Below, piece after piece: positions 1 through 12,016 of a stretch of DNA of 64,000 bases (position 1 is the first letter of the stretch; each line of letters starts with the position of its first letter). The notes under the pieces were generated by a model. It saw nothing but the letters and a program-made list of their open reading frames with translations. It searched no databases and was not told where the DNA came from. Location: contig NC_081412.1 of NCBI RefSeq assembly GCF_030272615.1, positions 542,394,335 through 542,458,334 on the forward strand, read 5' to 3'. The stretch is from Cryptomeria japonica (taxonomy: Eukaryota > Streptophyta > Pinopsida > Cupressales > Cupressaceae). The translations under genes and the position numbers were made by a program.

Positions 1-859
1 AGGGGATAACCATGATTACAAGTAGCAAATTTCCCCTCACCATGAGTCATGAAAGCAAGGATACCAAAGATTTCAAAGCAAAATAAAGTTCACTAAGTAA
101 TTCTAAGTATCAAGAAGGAAAATATGAGCGGAGTGTATGCCCCCACGTTAAAGCGATAGCCCACGCCTTATTGGGAGCAGTTTCTTTAAGGTAGGATACA
201 CCTTAGAGAGAGAGAGAAGAGAGGGATCACATTATCATAAGGATTTAGCCTGCAATCGAGGAGTAAACCCAAGGATAATGAACACCAAAACATGAGGTAG
301 TTTCTCTTTCCTTGGGGTCAGTATGTTGTATGATAACTCATGTATATCATGTATGTATATGCATATAGTAATCATCATTCCCCAAAGAAGGACACTACCT
401 TAGAAAAAAGAGAAGAGATGATGTCTTTTGAGTCAACATGAAAGAGACTAGGAAAAGATCTCAATACTTTGCATCGTCCCCAAGTAGACATTAAGGGAAC
501 AATAGAAGAATAAGGATACACATAGAAGAATGGTCACAAAAGAGCAAGAAAGGAGAGAAAGAGAATATCTATAGTGCAAATATTGCTAATCTATCATGAC
601 ATTTGCCTCTCGATATTGTTGATCACTATTTCAGGAAGGTGAGAAACATGCCAGAGGAGCGAAATCGAGCACATCATAAGCAAATATATACATCAAGCGA
701 AGTGGATCATAAGAAAGCACAGGCGAAGATATACATCATCAAGCATTCAAGCATTCAAGTCTTCTTCATTCATCCATTGGATCAATATTACAATATTCAT
801 TTGCAATCATGTATGTGTGTTAGGGTTTTGTCATGTTACATGCCATTCCATGCAACACT
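1..859. other. No gene recognised; possible LTR/leader sequence
   Basis: No recognisable coding domain. Small ORFs here show no family signature. Because the following segment (860-1,185) is an inverted copy of the leader of the neighbouring minus-strand Ty3/gypsy element, this stretch may be the LTR of a related plus-strand element running in from the left. That is inference; no LTR boundary was found. Confidence 0.3.
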
Positions 860-1185
860 TGTGATTTACATTCAAGAAGCAAATCAATAATCATCAACAA
901 GTTGCAGTTCTATAAGGTATACATTTCTATTGTTTACATTCAAGCATTTGTAATTACTTTCTTTCAAGGTTTCGTCAACCGAGGTTTGACTAAGGCAAAC
1001 CCCTATCCACAACCCCTTTTCCTCTCTTTGTTGTGAGTAGGTTGCAGGTGCACAATTGTAATTGCAAGTTTGGGCCTCATTTGCAGAGATGGAAGAACCC
1101 TTTTCGTTTCACAGATTTTGTGGAGAACCATGTAAACTCCTGCCACGGTCCCGACGACTTTTCTCCAAATTTTGTAGGGTAGATC
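860..1185 (+). repeat. Inverted copy of Ty3/gypsy leader (left arm)
   Basis: This segment aligns by eye with the reverse complement of 4,890-5,180. Shared landmarks in order are ACTTTCTTTC, GGTTTGAC, GGCAAACCCC, AGGTTGCA/GTTGCAAGTGCAC, GAACCCTTTTCGTTT, CAGATTTT and TGCCACGG/CGCCACGA. The arms are clearly diverged. In a normal LTR element the terminal repeats are direct, so this inverted arrangement needs either a second element inserted head-to-head or an inversion. Confidence 0.7.
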
Positions 1186-1260
1186 CATATCAGTCTAATT
1201 AGCTCAGATCTGAAGTTACAACTAGATCCTGAAGTAGTAGTTCCTCATTTCACTCATTTT

Positions 1261-1989
1261 CTCTCTCTTTTCCGCATAGTCAGCAAGTCAACTTTCTCAT
1301 TTACAAAAGAGGGCAAATCATAGGAGTTGTATTGTCATCATGAATAAAATTTTCACCAATTTCTTCATCAAAGTTTAGAGAAAGAGGAGCAAGAACATAG
1401 GTAGGAGTAAAACCATCACATGTTTTGTGCAACTTATGATTTAGAGATGTAGGTTGAACATCTTGCTTGGGAGAATATAAAATCATGTCGACTATCAGAG
1501 TCTGAGGAGATTGATTATTTTGCGGGATAGCTTCACGAGCTCGACACAACATCTTTGTCAGCGTTCTCTCGCACAACGATTCTATCGAGTCTTAGTGGAA
1601 GGCTGAGAAGGAGGAGGAACACTTTAAAAAGAAGGAATGTTTCTCTCCTTGATAGTTGAAGGTTTAGGTTGAGGTCTTTTAGGTTGAACAAGAGGAGGAG
1701 AAGGCCTCTTCTCTCGATAAGAGGAAGGAGGTGCAACTGCGCCATAGAAAGGAGGAATATTAGGTGTAGGGAGAAGACTAGGTCCATCCTGAGGAGGAGG
1801 TATAGGTCTAACCTTAGGAAGAATATTGCTCTTCTTCTTAGGAGAAGGTATAATCACATCCATAGGAATAGGTTGACGATCGTCCTTAGGAGGGACATTA
1901 GTTCCATCCGTGAGGGGAAGAACCTCATCTTGAAGAATAATAGGAATGTGAAGTGTTGGGGATCTAGGTTGACTTAAGGATAAGATCAT
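1261..1989 (-). pseudogene. Ty3/gypsy proline-rich linker after protease
   Basis: Two minus-strand ORFs (1,624-1,989 and 1,301-1,576) follow the protease of the left-hand element. The first is rich in proline, lysine and arginine (for example RPSPPLVQPKRPQPKPS), as seen in variable linkers between protease and reverse transcriptase in plant Ty3 elements. The second has no recognised domain. RT, RNase H and integrase are not found further downstream; the sequence runs into the inverted leader copy at 1,185, so the element is truncated here. The domain call rests on position and composition only. Confidence 0.45.
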
Positions 1990-1998
1990 ATCTTTTTT

Positions 1999-2700
1999 TC
2001 ATTTTTGATAAGATTGAAAAAGAGCATCGCTCCTTGATGGAAGAGATTGAAATTGTTTAGGCCAAAATAAATCAATAGGAACACTAAGGCTTCTTTCGGA
2101 TGGACAAAATAAGCTATGATTCACGGTTATGATTTCTCCATTGTGAGGAAATTTTAGGAACTTGTGCATTGGAGAAGCAATATCTTTCATGGAAGATAGC
2201 CAAGGATAGCCAAACTTCACATGAAATTGGTTAAAAGAAGGTATGATAACAAAGTCAACATACATGGATTTAGTATGAAATTCAACAGGAAGGGTGATAA
2301 AACCAATGGTAGGACAAGAGAATCGATCAAATAAATTCACAACCACATTAGAAGCATCATATATTGGTTTATAAAATCGTAAAGTGAAAAGATACTCTTC
2401 AGTTATGACATTAACCATGCAAGAGGGATCAATAAGGGCACCACGACAAGGTATGTCCTTAACCTTTGCCACTATGTATAAAGGGCCATCGGGTTCTCTA
2501 ATGGTCTCGCTAGGGTCAAATGTAATACAGGGATCCTTAGGCGTATCTTGTGTTTCTACCATATTTACCAAGTTTAGAGCCATAGAGGTGAATTCCTTAG
2601 AAAATAAAGAATTAGGCACAATCTTAATAACGTTAGAGGTATGAGAAGGCAAGGGAGCAGTGAAAATATTGAGATTTTGATTAGGAGGAGCCACTGATTT
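1999..2700 (-). pseudogene. Ty3/gypsy aspartic protease (left element)
   Basis: Retropepsin-type protease that would cut the Gag-Pol polyprotein. Visible landmarks are the active-site segment GALIDPSCMVNVI, where the catalytic Asp is kept in a DPS context, and the C-terminal FGYPWLSSMKD, the counterpart of the ILGRPWLH motif. A KFPHNGEIITVNH tail follows, matching KFPHNGVEVIVNG at the same place in element B. It lies directly after the gag zinc knuckle in the same reading direction. The reading frame is open over about 250 codons, better preserved than the rest of this element. Confidence 0.75.
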
Positions 2701-4220
2701 ATTCCCTTTATCATTTATACCTGCTACAGATATAGTATTATTATCAATCAAATCTTGAATTTTATTCTTCAATGCAAAACACTTCTCAGTATCATGATCA
2801 GGTTGACGATGAAATTGACAAAATGAATTGTTATCAAAATAAGGGGATACAAGTTTAGAAGGATCAACTCATTTTATAGGAGGGAGTTTGATAACATTTC
2901 TGTGCAACAACTGAGACATAATACCATGTAAAGATTCATTCAAAGAAGTAAACTATCTTTCTGTTTGGAAAAAAATAGAAATAGAAGGCACACTTGTTGT
3001 AGCATTCACATTGTTGTTATTGATTGTATCATTGAACTTGATGAAGTTTTTTGTTGGTTTGAACTTTGCAAATGGTTTTTGAACACTCCCCCCCCTTATC
3101 ACTTAGAGCCATAGGAGTGGATTGCTCCATTGACTCACAACCAGTTGATAATTGTGGAGTGTTGCGCACAATTGCAGAAAGGAAGTAAACTTCGACAAAA
3201 TAAACTTTTTCCTGATATCTTTTTGAAAATTAGAAATGAAAATTATTTGAATATCATTATCAAGTACATGAAAAGAAATTTGAGCACACAAATGCTTATA
3301 TCTACCAATGAAATCAGTCACTTTTTCTTTAACACCTTGTTTACAATGCATTAAATCAGTCAAAGTGATTTTAGGACCAATGTTTTTTTGAAATTGTTGG
3401 ATGAAATAATTTGCCTGTTGTTGAAAGGAAATGATAGAATAAGATGTCAAAGAGCAATACCATTATAAAGCCTTATCTCTTAGTGTTGTTGTAAACATTT
3501 GCAAGCAATATTTGATCATAAGCAAAATCGGTACACAAGGTTTGAAATGTTTTGACATGCGTAAGAGGATCACCTTTTTCATTATAGAGTTCTAATTGAG
3601 GGATCTCAACATGTTTAGGTGGCATGGCTTTAACAATATAAAGAGAAAGTGGGCTCGCAACATCAAATGTGGGCACACTAAACTTGGATTGACTCATAGA
3701 AGCAATTTGTTGTTGTAAGGAAGACACAGTTTAAGCAAGATTATTAATTGTCGCTTCGGTAGAAGAATTGATATTAGACATATTTGATTGAGAAGGTGGT
3801 GTGATGTTATTGATAGAAGGCATGGACTGAGAATAAGGTGGCAAGACATTATGATAAGTAGGCATAGGTGATGATTGGGTAGGAAAAGGGACACTTAATG
3901 GAGGAACAAAGTTGTTGAAGGAATTGCCCCCTTGTGTCACCTTGATTGGTTGAGGAATAATAGGAACTTATGGAAGACATAGGTAAAGATGGATGATTAA
4001 ATGAAGAAGAGGGATTGCCCCCATGACCAATGGTTGTAGGAATGACATTTTGAGTTGATGGAGCCATGATGTTAGAGGTAAAAGTTGGAATACTAGTCAT
4101 AAGAGTAGTCAAAGGAATTGAAGGATTGACTTGTGTTGAAGGTTGTGAATAACCTAGGGTTTCAGCACAACTCTTGATAGGCATGACATTAGAATCAGAA
4201 ATATGTGCAATGCCATGCAA
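2701..4220 (-). pseudogene. Ty3/gypsy gag (left element), frameshifted
   Basis: Gag capsid/nucleocapsid polyprotein of a plant Ty3/gypsy retrotransposon. Reading on the minus strand: a Ser/Pro/Asn-rich N-terminal region (4,220-3,731), then the retrotransposon gag domain split by a frameshift (3,727-3,473 with LYNEKGDPLTHVKTFQTLC, and 3,450-3,103 with VTDFIGRYKHL), then a zinc knuckle near 2,785-2,830 reading CQFHRQPDHDTEKC (C-x2-H-x5-H-x4-C) followed by ALKNKIQDLI. The C-x2-H-type knuckle and following LK..I.DLI match elements A and B, so the lineages are related. Several stops and shifts make it non-functional. Confidence 0.8.
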
Positions 4221-4300
4221 TATATCAATTCTATTCTTATCACTTTAAATCATGTGCTAAGGCCTTCAATTAATGGAAGAGCTTCACTATTAGGGTATTC

Positions 4301-4615
4301 TTAGGAAATCCATTGTTGAAAGTTATCAAATTGATTGTCCAATGTGGAAAGTTGATCTATGGAGACCCTAGTTAAAGCTTTTGCTTCATCATGGGATTCA
4401 TCAATGGGGTGAATAGGCACATGATTAGGATGGGAATAATTAACATGATCCTCATTAAAGAAGTCACCCAAATTAGGCTCCATCTCCTTAGTAAATAAAC
4501 ATTTGGAGGACTTAATTCTAATGCTTCGTCTAAGGGGATAGTGTGACCAAAGTGTATTGGTGGGTGAAAAATGTGTGAATGAGAGATCAAGAGGAAAACT
4601 ACCCTTTCCCTCCAA
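4301..4615 (-). pseudogene. Upstream gag-proximal ORF (left element)
   Basis: A 104-codon minus-strand ORF upstream of gag, with a basic patch (RRSIRIKSSK) and an acidic C-terminal half (DESHDEAKALTRVSIDQLSTLD). It lies between the leader and the gag N-terminus of the left element, where the start of Gag is expected. No domain is recognised; the call rests on position. Confidence 0.35.
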
Positions 4616-4889
4616 GAAGAGGTGAGAGTTTCACTACGGATTTCCCTTCAAACACTTTTCACCTAATTACATTGGAAGAGGAGATGAAAATTCATTAGAT
4701 TCAATCTCCAAAGAAGAAGATAGAATTCTGAGTGAAATAGGAATGATAAGCTAATCCCCTCTTCCTATTTGAAATGGAAAGGAATTGATTGAATTATATA
4801 GTGCAAAAGTGACAAAGAACTAATTATAACTTGAGCTCGGAGAATGGGATGAAGCTATGCACCTACATCTGGCATTAATATGTCGAGAC

Positions 4890-5180
4890 GAAGATGCCCT
4901 ATGAATTTGAGGAAAAGTTGCCCGAATCGTGGCGGGAATGTACACGGTCCTTCGAAAAATCTGCAAAACGAAAAGGGTTTTTCCACCTCTACAAATGGAG
5001 CCCGAATCTGAAAGTACAGTTGTGCACTTGCAACATACACATAGAAAAGAGATGTAAATGGGTTGGGATTGGGGGTTTGCCTTCTGGTCAAACCCCAGTT
5101 TTGGAATTAACCAAGTAATGAAAGAAAGTACTTGCAAGTAGATGTAAATGAATGACTGAAATGTAAATCACCTCAAGGGA
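4890..5180 (-). repeat. Leader of left Ty3/gypsy element (right arm of inverted repeat)
   Basis: Minus-strand leader between the putative LTR and gag. It is the partner of the inverted copy at 860-1,185, with the landmarks listed there. The segment is GC-richer than its surroundings and has no conserved frame. Confidence 0.65.
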
Positions 5181-5777
5181 GGTTGTGATAGCAATCTTGA
5201 TAGGAATTATTTTGTGGAATTGAATGTTGGAATAAATATCCTTTCAATGGTTGAATCCTTGACTTGAATGCAACACCTAGCCTTGAAGGGAGAGTTGAGA
5301 ATGCTCAATACTGGAAAGGAATACTTAAATGCTTGATCGCAATTTTATCCAACTTGACCAACTTACCACTTACCCAAATGAGAGGGAAAACACAACTTAA
5401 ATACATGTCAATTAGGGTTAATGAAATTGATTTTCGTCACAGGCTGACATCGGGGAAGTTTCCCACTCACTGCACAACCTACAATGCATGCTTAGGAAAG
5501 GTCCTACCCCAAAATAGGGCAGGGAAAGGGGTGCCATGCCCCTTTCCTAGGAGGGCAAGGGTGCCACACTCTTGTCCTAGGGGGGATAGGGGCGCCTCGA
5601 CCCTTTCCTATCCCTTTCTCTATGGTAGAGTGTAGACAGGGTGGTGCAGAAGCCAAGGGAGAACCAGATTCTGAGGGTTGAGCAATCTCTGGTCTCCGAT
5701 CAAGCTAGAGGATTCGATCTCGCATGCGTGAGGATGCTAATACTGTCAAAAATTGTTAGGGTCACAATTTTATGACA
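5181..5777 (-). mobile_element. Putative 5' LTR of left Ty3/gypsy element
   Basis: On the minus strand the sequence begins TGTCATAAAATTGTGACC at 5,777, a plausible LTR start with TG. It contains a TATA-like TATTTAAG around 5,395-5,410 and runs into the leader near 5,180. Position relative to gag and orientation fit a 5' LTR. The 3' boundary is approximate. No second direct LTR copy lies in the window, so the call is not confirmed by an LTR pair or TSD. Confidence 0.45.
5515..5632. repeat. Three consecutive GC-rich hairpins in LTR
   Basis: Three adjacent units of about 30 bp, each a near-palindrome: GGAAAGGGG pairs with CCCCTTTCC; GGGCAAG pairs with CTTGTCC (one G-T mismatch); GGGATAGG pairs with CCTATCCC. 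Units are separated by CCTAGG. They lie in the putative U3 of the minus-strand LTR and contrast with the AT-rich surroundings. Confidence 0.75.
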
Positions 5778-7056
5778 CTACAATGAGATATTGTTATTAT
5801 TGAACAATTACTTTTTAAAGAGCTTGTTAATTTAGTTAGTGCTTCTCAACCCCCACATTTGGTGGATGATATTCACAATTTGTCAATTGATCATCCCTAT
5901 GGTTTAGATATACTTCAAGGGGTTGGTGCTAGGGTTATCTCTTCAACTTCATTGAATGGTGCATCTTGTCCTTCCCCTACCCAAGCTTGTTTCTTTATTA
6001 CTATTTCTCTTATTTTTCATTTTGATATCATTACTAGTGTGGTACTTACTCCTCATGTCTCTCACTTTAGTTTCGTCATTGGTTCTCATCTCCTAAAGTT
6101 TCATCTATTTATTAGACTACCCTACCAATATCACACCTTTTTTTTATGCCTCTACAATTGTGACTTTATCCCACCATGTTAGTGGTATGCATATCTTTTT
6201 TACTAATGCCACCACTTATTACATTTTTCATTCTAGTGTCAAGGCTATTCCTCACATTTATTATATCCCATACTCTTGACATTTTCTTCATCTTGCTTAT
6301 ACCTTATCCATTATCACACAATTCCTTATATTAAAGTCTCCACTTCTATCCTTGATATACTCATTCAAAAGCTTGATAAAGTAAAGTGTGATTTTAATAT
6401 TACAAGCCTAGTATAAATGAAAAAGATGAATACAACATACTCCATTTCCTTTTGAGATAGTGATATTATTACACTCCTAACCTATATTATGCATGGAAAT
6501 ATGTGTAGTTAATATATGGATTGCAACACTAATTAAGTCGTGGGGCCTTCACTAGCTAGGCAATATTATATCATGCACATTCATATTAGGGGGTTTAATA
6601 TCCCAAAAATTGAAAACAATATATTACCTATTTGGTGAAAATATAGGGGGTTTTAATTTGGGCTTATGAAAAAATACAATATATGGTGAAAATAGAGGAG
6701 TTTTTAATTCAAGCTGTGTATTGGGAGGGGCTGACAAAAAAGGAGTTTAGGGCAATATTTTTTTGAAAATAGGGGGATTCTTTAGTATGCCATGAACACG
6801 TGTGATATAACCCAGGTTCACTAAGTGAAGACCTCATGAATTAAGTTATATGATCATTGTGTAACCTTGTACATGTAGTTAAGTTGCCCTAGGTGGCATC
6901 CATAACATATGTATAGTATATATGTAGGTGGCAATGGTTAGTTTATTATCATCACATTATGAATTATGTTCTTACTAAAGATTTTGGGAGTTTTGGCATG
7001 AGTATGTGCACCAAAATGAGGGATAAAAAGGTATCCAAATGAGTGATTTTGTTTGT
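5778..7056. other. No gene seen
   Basis: AT-rich DNA. The ORF at 5,859-6,182 has no family signature. Around 6,590-6,780 a short phrase (GGTGAAAATA followed by GGGG/GAGG and TTTTAATT) recurs two or three times. Nothing else is supported. Confidence 0.5.
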
Positions 7057-7073
7057 AATACACTCATGTTATT
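7057..7073. repeat. LINE target-site duplication, 3' copy
   Basis: AATACACTCATGTTATT, matching 13,242-13,258 at 16 of 17 positions (A versus G). It abuts the AT-rich 3' end of the minus-strand LINE. TSDs of this length are typical of target-primed reverse transcription. Confidence 0.85.
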
Positions 7074-7601
7074 TTTATATTAAAATAGTTCAAAAACATA
7101 TACATCATATCCATTCCAAGGATGTAATCAGTCTGGTGTCATGTAGTCATTATCTAGACTATCTTTATATGTAATTCAAAAATGGCCATAGCCCTATGTT
7201 AGATTGCTTAGCTTTACATCATATACAATATAGAAGAAGTTTTATACAACAAAATTGCCTCCTGTGTCAGTATAGATATAGCCCAAAATACTAGTCAATG
7301 AGCACCAAGAACATTCTCCCCAGTCCTAGGAGAAGGAGCATCTGCATCTTCAACCTTGAGTCTCTGCATATATTGTACGAATACATCAATTTAATTTGGG
7401 TGTAACATATCCATGTGCTTCTTGAAGTATTGAATAGATTGGATATCTGCCTTGCAAATCCCAGACCAGAATCATGAACCTATCTTTTGAGATCTCCAGA
7501 AAAGTAGAAACTTGAGACATAATACAAAAGTGTATGAGTTTAATATTAAACCCAGTAAGCCTCCTCCTCTTGTTTTGAAATACTTCTCCATTTCTTTCTT
7601 T

Positions 7602-7841
7602 CTAGAGAAACCAAATAATTTCACAAGACAAGACAGACCAGAACTGGTTCAAACTAATATCAAAGCATTCCACAAAGCCAGCAATGATTTCACTCCAAAA
7701 AGGATCAGGCTGACAGTTCCAGACAATGGGAGAACCAAGGAAAATGGACCACACACCATGGGCAAACTCACATTCAAAAAACAAATGTTCAAAAGACTCC
7801 TTAACATTGCACACTCCACACCTAATAGGTTCATGACCCAT
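7602..7841 (-). pseudogene. LINE ORF2 C-terminal zinc finger (zf-RVT)
   Basis: The zf-RVT region at the end of plant LINE reverse transcriptases. The signature CGVCNVKESFEHLFFECEF followed by AHGVW is read on the minus strand, matching the C-x2-C...ES.EHLFF.C.FA..VW pattern. It lies downstream of the RT in the expected order and is the last coding segment before the LINE 3' UTR. A frame break separates it from 8,325. Confidence 0.85.
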
Positions 7842-8114
7842 AGCAGATAGAAAGGAACCTACTTCTAACTTTTTAAGAAGTAAAAGCCATCTTAAACAAG
7901 ATTTCTTAGGATCAATGGGGGAAAGCCAAAAAAATCAAAATCAAATTTCCACCTGGACTTAGGCCAGTCGAGACCTCAACACTGATTGACTTGAGTGAAG
8001 ATAGAGTAATCATCTTTCAACATCATGTAGATCTTCTTAGTAGATATGTCCAAAAAGGGAGAGCCATCCAACCATTTTAGTTGCTTCAAAAAAGAATTAG
8101 TATCCAAAACCTTG

Positions 8115-8645
8115 CTAGGAAAAGCAACCAATAGTTATAACAATAAGAAAATATGTTTTCTTTTGTGAAAGAGGAATCCCATATTTAGAACTGAGCTCGG
8201 CCCAAGACCCTAGCTGGTTGTCAAACAATACATTACTAATTAGAGAAATACCTTTATCATTCCAAATTTTAGTAGAGCAACTTTGAGTCAGAGCAAGAGG
8301 TTTATTGTTTAAACTCACCCCCCACTAGATAGATCTATCCATAACAGCATATGAAGGAGAATTACCTATAGCACCCTTAGAAGGAAGTAAACTCCTTACC
8401 TGTGACCATGCCTTCCATAGTGAAGCAAATACATTAGAACCAAACACCTTCATATTAAAGTCCCCCAAAATAGTATCACATAAAGGGATAGTCTTCCATT
8501 TTTTGCCATTTTTAATAACAGACCTTTCAATATTATTTCTGATCAACACTTTCCATGGTTCATTAACATTCAGAGCTTTGAGAATCCATTTAGAAGCTAG
8601 AGCAATGCCATGGGCCCTGAGGTCTTTGATACCCAATCCACCCAT
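8115..8645 (-). pseudogene. LINE ORF2 region between RT and zf-RVT
   Basis: Minus-strand ORFs 8,645-8,325 and 8,318-8,115. MGGLGIKDLRAHGIALASKW followed by ILKAL and EPWKVLI is the conserved post-RT segment of plant LINE ORF2 (pattern GGLGI.DL...N.AL..KW...). A frame break lies near 8,320. No catalytic role is known for this segment. Confidence 0.8.
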
Positions 8646-8899
8646 ATTCCTTGGTCTACATCACCAATCCCAATTCACACAATGTCTCTTGTTATGACCC
8701 ATCCCATCAAACCATAAAAAGTCCCTCATGATCTTCTCAAGCTTGTTCATTTGATAATTAGCAAACAACCATGCTGAGGCACAATAAATATGATGAGAGG
8801 AAAGAACCTTTTGCACAATTTTCACTCTTTCAACCAAGGAGAGAAGATGAGTCTGTCATTTTAAGTGCATCCTCTCAATTTTAGAATATAACCAAAGCC

Positions 8900-10315
8900 A
8901 CATATCTTGAATAGAAGGGTTAATAGCCAAAAAAAAACCAAGATATCTAACAATAGAATTCGGTCCAACCCATTGCCAACCTTTGCAAGTAACCCAACTT
9001 GGAGGAACATCAGACCAACCAAGAATTGTAGATTTGTGGGAAGCTACCTCTGCTTAAGAAGCCAAGCAGAAAAACTGCAATCTATTCATAGAATTATCAA
9101 ATTTTTCCTCATTCAAAATAAAAAATAAAGTAGCATCATCAACAAATTGGGCATTGATCAAATCCTCATAATTAGGTAAGGTAAAACCTCTGATAGGAGG
9201 ATCGAGGGCAGGAGCTCTCAGAATGTAGAAAAGTGCATCACCAAAAATGACAAACAAGGCCGGGGCGATGGGGCAACCTTTCCTAATAGACCTCCTAAGG
9301 GGGATAGGTTCAGAGAGTTGACCATTAACCTCAATGACTGTGGAAGAGTCCTTAACTTGCATCATTCCTCTAATGAAGGGCCACTCAATTTTGTAGTATG
9401 TTTCTCAAAGTCCAGAAGAATCATTGCAACATTTTGTTTGTCAGCTTGAGCCCAATGCATGGCCTCCCAACCAGTAACCAAATTTTCCAAGAAATATCTA
9501 CCTTTAATGAATCTAGTCTGAGTGGCAGAAATGAAGTTGTTTAATAACCCAAAAATCCTCCTTGCTAAGACTTTTGCAATAATTTTGTAAGAGATATTCA
9601 GTAAGGTAATAGGCCTCCAGTTTTTAACCAGTGTCTTATTCCCACCCTTAAGTAGCAGTATAATGACTGCTCTATTGATGTTTTATTCAAGAGATCCCTG
9701 ATTAAACACATCTTCATATAGGTAAAACAGTTCCAAGCATATCCATTCTGAGTGCAACTTATAGAATTTGACAGGTAACCCATCCAACCCTGGGGACTTA
9801 CTATTGGCTAGTGAACTGATAGCAACTTTAATCTCCTCAAGTGAGATCTTTTGGCCTAGAGCATTGGCCTCCTCATAGGAAATTTTCTTAGGGATTAACA
9901 GTAAACATTTCTCAAGAGCCTCCTGGTTCATAACACCATGTTTAGAAAAAAACAAGCCACTGTAGAAATTGAAGAAAGCCTCCTTAATGGACACCAGATC
10001 ATTGGTGAGAGTGCTATTGACTTGAATATCTTCAATAAATTCCCTTTTATTCTTGGCTCTAATAAGATTGAAGAAGTAATTGGCTCCCTTGTCACCTCGT
10101 TTAAGCCAATTCATTTTATCTCTTACCTTCTGCCCTTGAATCTTGAAATGTTGTAACTTCCTTAAGTGATTTTTGACCGAAGAGAGATCCCCCTCTAAAA
10201 CCAGGTAATGCCCCTTACTCTGAAGCTCCTTCTCAATACCATTAAGCCTATTCTGTAGGTAGGACTCCTCCCTAGACCTATCCATAGAATACTTCTTACC
10301 AATGATCTGAAACAT
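8900..10315 (-). pseudogene. LINE ORF2 reverse transcriptase
   Basis: Reverse transcriptase that would copy LINE RNA at the nicked target. N-terminal part 10,315-9,683: WLKRGDKGANYFFNLIRAKN, a plant L1 signature, and KSPGLDGLPVKFYK (RT motif 1). Second part 9,365-9,054: GCPIAPALFVIF and the catalytic box AQFVDDATLFF (usually FADD; FVDD here, both Asp present). Stops and shifts separate the two parts (around 9,680-9,370), so no full enzyme could be made. Transcription would come from the LINE's own 5' UTR promoter. Confidence 0.9.
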
Positions 10316-10345
10316 TTTCCTCCAAGTAACAATGAGAGCCTCCCA

Positions 10346-11436
10346 TTACTCCCTAGGTCTGAGATCAGGATTACAAAGTTTGGCCAAATGGGAAACCATC
10401 TTAATAGCATCCCCATAATCCTCATCCTTAAGCAAAGAAACATTAAGATTGAAGCCATTCTCCCTCTTAGGCCGGATCACATAAGAGGGGTCAAGATCTA
10501 GATTTACAGTGATAGAGATAGGGGAATGATCCAAAATACTAGCAGGAGAAACATAAATAGGGGCATGAAGCCCCTGTGGGGAGAAGGAGAAAAGAGAAGA
10601 ATCTGCATAGCATCTATCCAATCAACAATACATTCTTTGCCTAGCACTTTGATTATTACACCATGTGAACCGAATACCAGAGAAGGAGCCCTTTTTCCTC
10701 TCCAAAGGATCTGCCAAGTTAAATCTCATCTTGAACTTGGACCAGAAGAAGTTTCATTACCCTTCCAACAATGCTTATTGCCACCACTTTTATCTTCACC
10801 ATGCTCAATCATGTTAAAGTCACCCACAAAACTCCAATGAGCATTCGAGAGGCCGATTGTCAACCAATCCCAAAAATTGGCTCTATCTATATAGTCATTA
10901 GCAGCATATATATTACAAATACCAAAAACATAGTCCTTCTCTTTGAAAGTGACCCACAAAGCCCTTTGGAAAGGGGAGACACCATTATCAAAAATCCTAT
11001 CTGCCCACTTAGGACCAACCAAAATGGCAGTACTACCTTTAACCCTATCATGATTAGAGTGGAACCCAATGATTGGATCTCACAAAAATTTCAACATAGT
11101 ATAGGCATGGAACCCTACCACTTTGATTTCTTGGAGGAAAATAATATCTTTCTCCTTGATACTGTTACACCATTTCCTAACCACATATTTTCTATTAGGC
11201 ATCTCCAAGCCCCTAACATTCCAACTATGAATGTGCATCATTTTAAATCTATTTAGTGGAGGGTTTTTGGTTCTTGTACAACCTATTAAAACATTTTGGC
11301 ACTTCATTACCTTTTTAACTATTATCATTAGAGAGAGGCCGTCTGATGTTTTCCCTTTCTTCCTAACCATTTTACTAACAACCTTTATAAATTGCTCAGA
11401 ATTACTAATAGCCATACCATCTGCTCCAAAAGGCAC
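10346..11436 (-). pseudogene. LINE ORF2 apurinic-like endonuclease
   Basis: EEP-family endonuclease that nicks the target to prime reverse transcription. Minus-strand landmarks: HSWNVRGLE with LQEIKV (11,240-11,100), KWADRIFDNGVSPFQRALWV and VGDFNMIEHGEDKSGG (11,022-10,730; GDFN is the catalytic box), and LDHSPISI (about 10,530; the SDH box with Ser replaced by Leu). One stop follows LKFL near 11,090 and a frameshift lies between 10,726 and 10,621. ORF2 may begin upstream, because the same frame is open back to 11,622 apart from a stop. Confidence 0.85.
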
Positions 11437-11587
11437 AATCTACTTATTAGAAGATGCATCCACCATGGAATCCATGATACTAGGTAAGGAATTACTCATA
11501 TTCAACTCAGAGGGGATTTGGTAAGCATTCCTTATAAAATCAACTTTCTCCTTAATACTTGCAAGAGCAAGCTGTTGAGCATTCAAT

Positions 11588-12007
11588 CTAGGGGGGGAGA
11601 TTATCAAACTTGTCTTGACCACAATTAGATGGATTAGGTTGTACTGAGTGGCACCCGACTAGGGTGTTGGGAGGGGCATCCATGTCAAAGGCATAAACAT
11701 CCTCATACTCATCCTCAAACAGAGGATTAGAGAGGATAACAAATTTATTACCATTACTATCATTAGTCAGGCAATCAAGACCCGATCTGGCCTTCTCAAT
11801 GCCAATGTCAAAGGTGACATCCACGGGTAGATTATTATCTTCTTTAGAATTAATAATAGAGTTTTGCACTTTACTAGGATCACTTTTCATATTGCCTTTC
11901 AGAGTAATGTTAAAGTTAGCACTGTGAGAATTTTTAAGAGAAGGGCAATCTTTCCTCATATACCCATTAATTTTGTAGTAAAAACAAGCCCCCAAATTGC
12001 CCAACAT
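11588..12007 (-). pseudogene. LINE ORF1 C-terminal part with degenerate zinc knuckle
   Basis: Continuation of ORF1. The segment CFYYKINGYMRKDCP matches a CCHC knuckle (C-x2-C-x4-H-x4-C) in which the second Cys and the His appear replaced by Tyr. That is a loss of metal ligands by single-base changes (inference). The rest is acidic and low-complexity, usual for the tail of plant LINE ORF1. Confidence 0.6.
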
Positions 12008-12016
12008 GGATAGTTT

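Noticed and set aside
603-1036. Overlapping small plus-strand ORFs near the left edge
   Set aside because: They start at non-ATG or chance ATG codons, run into the inverted leader repeat, and show no family signature.
5859-6182. 107-codon ORF at the left
   Set aside because: No domain, no homologous copy in the window, Phe/Ser/His-rich composition typical of AT-rich noncoding DNA.
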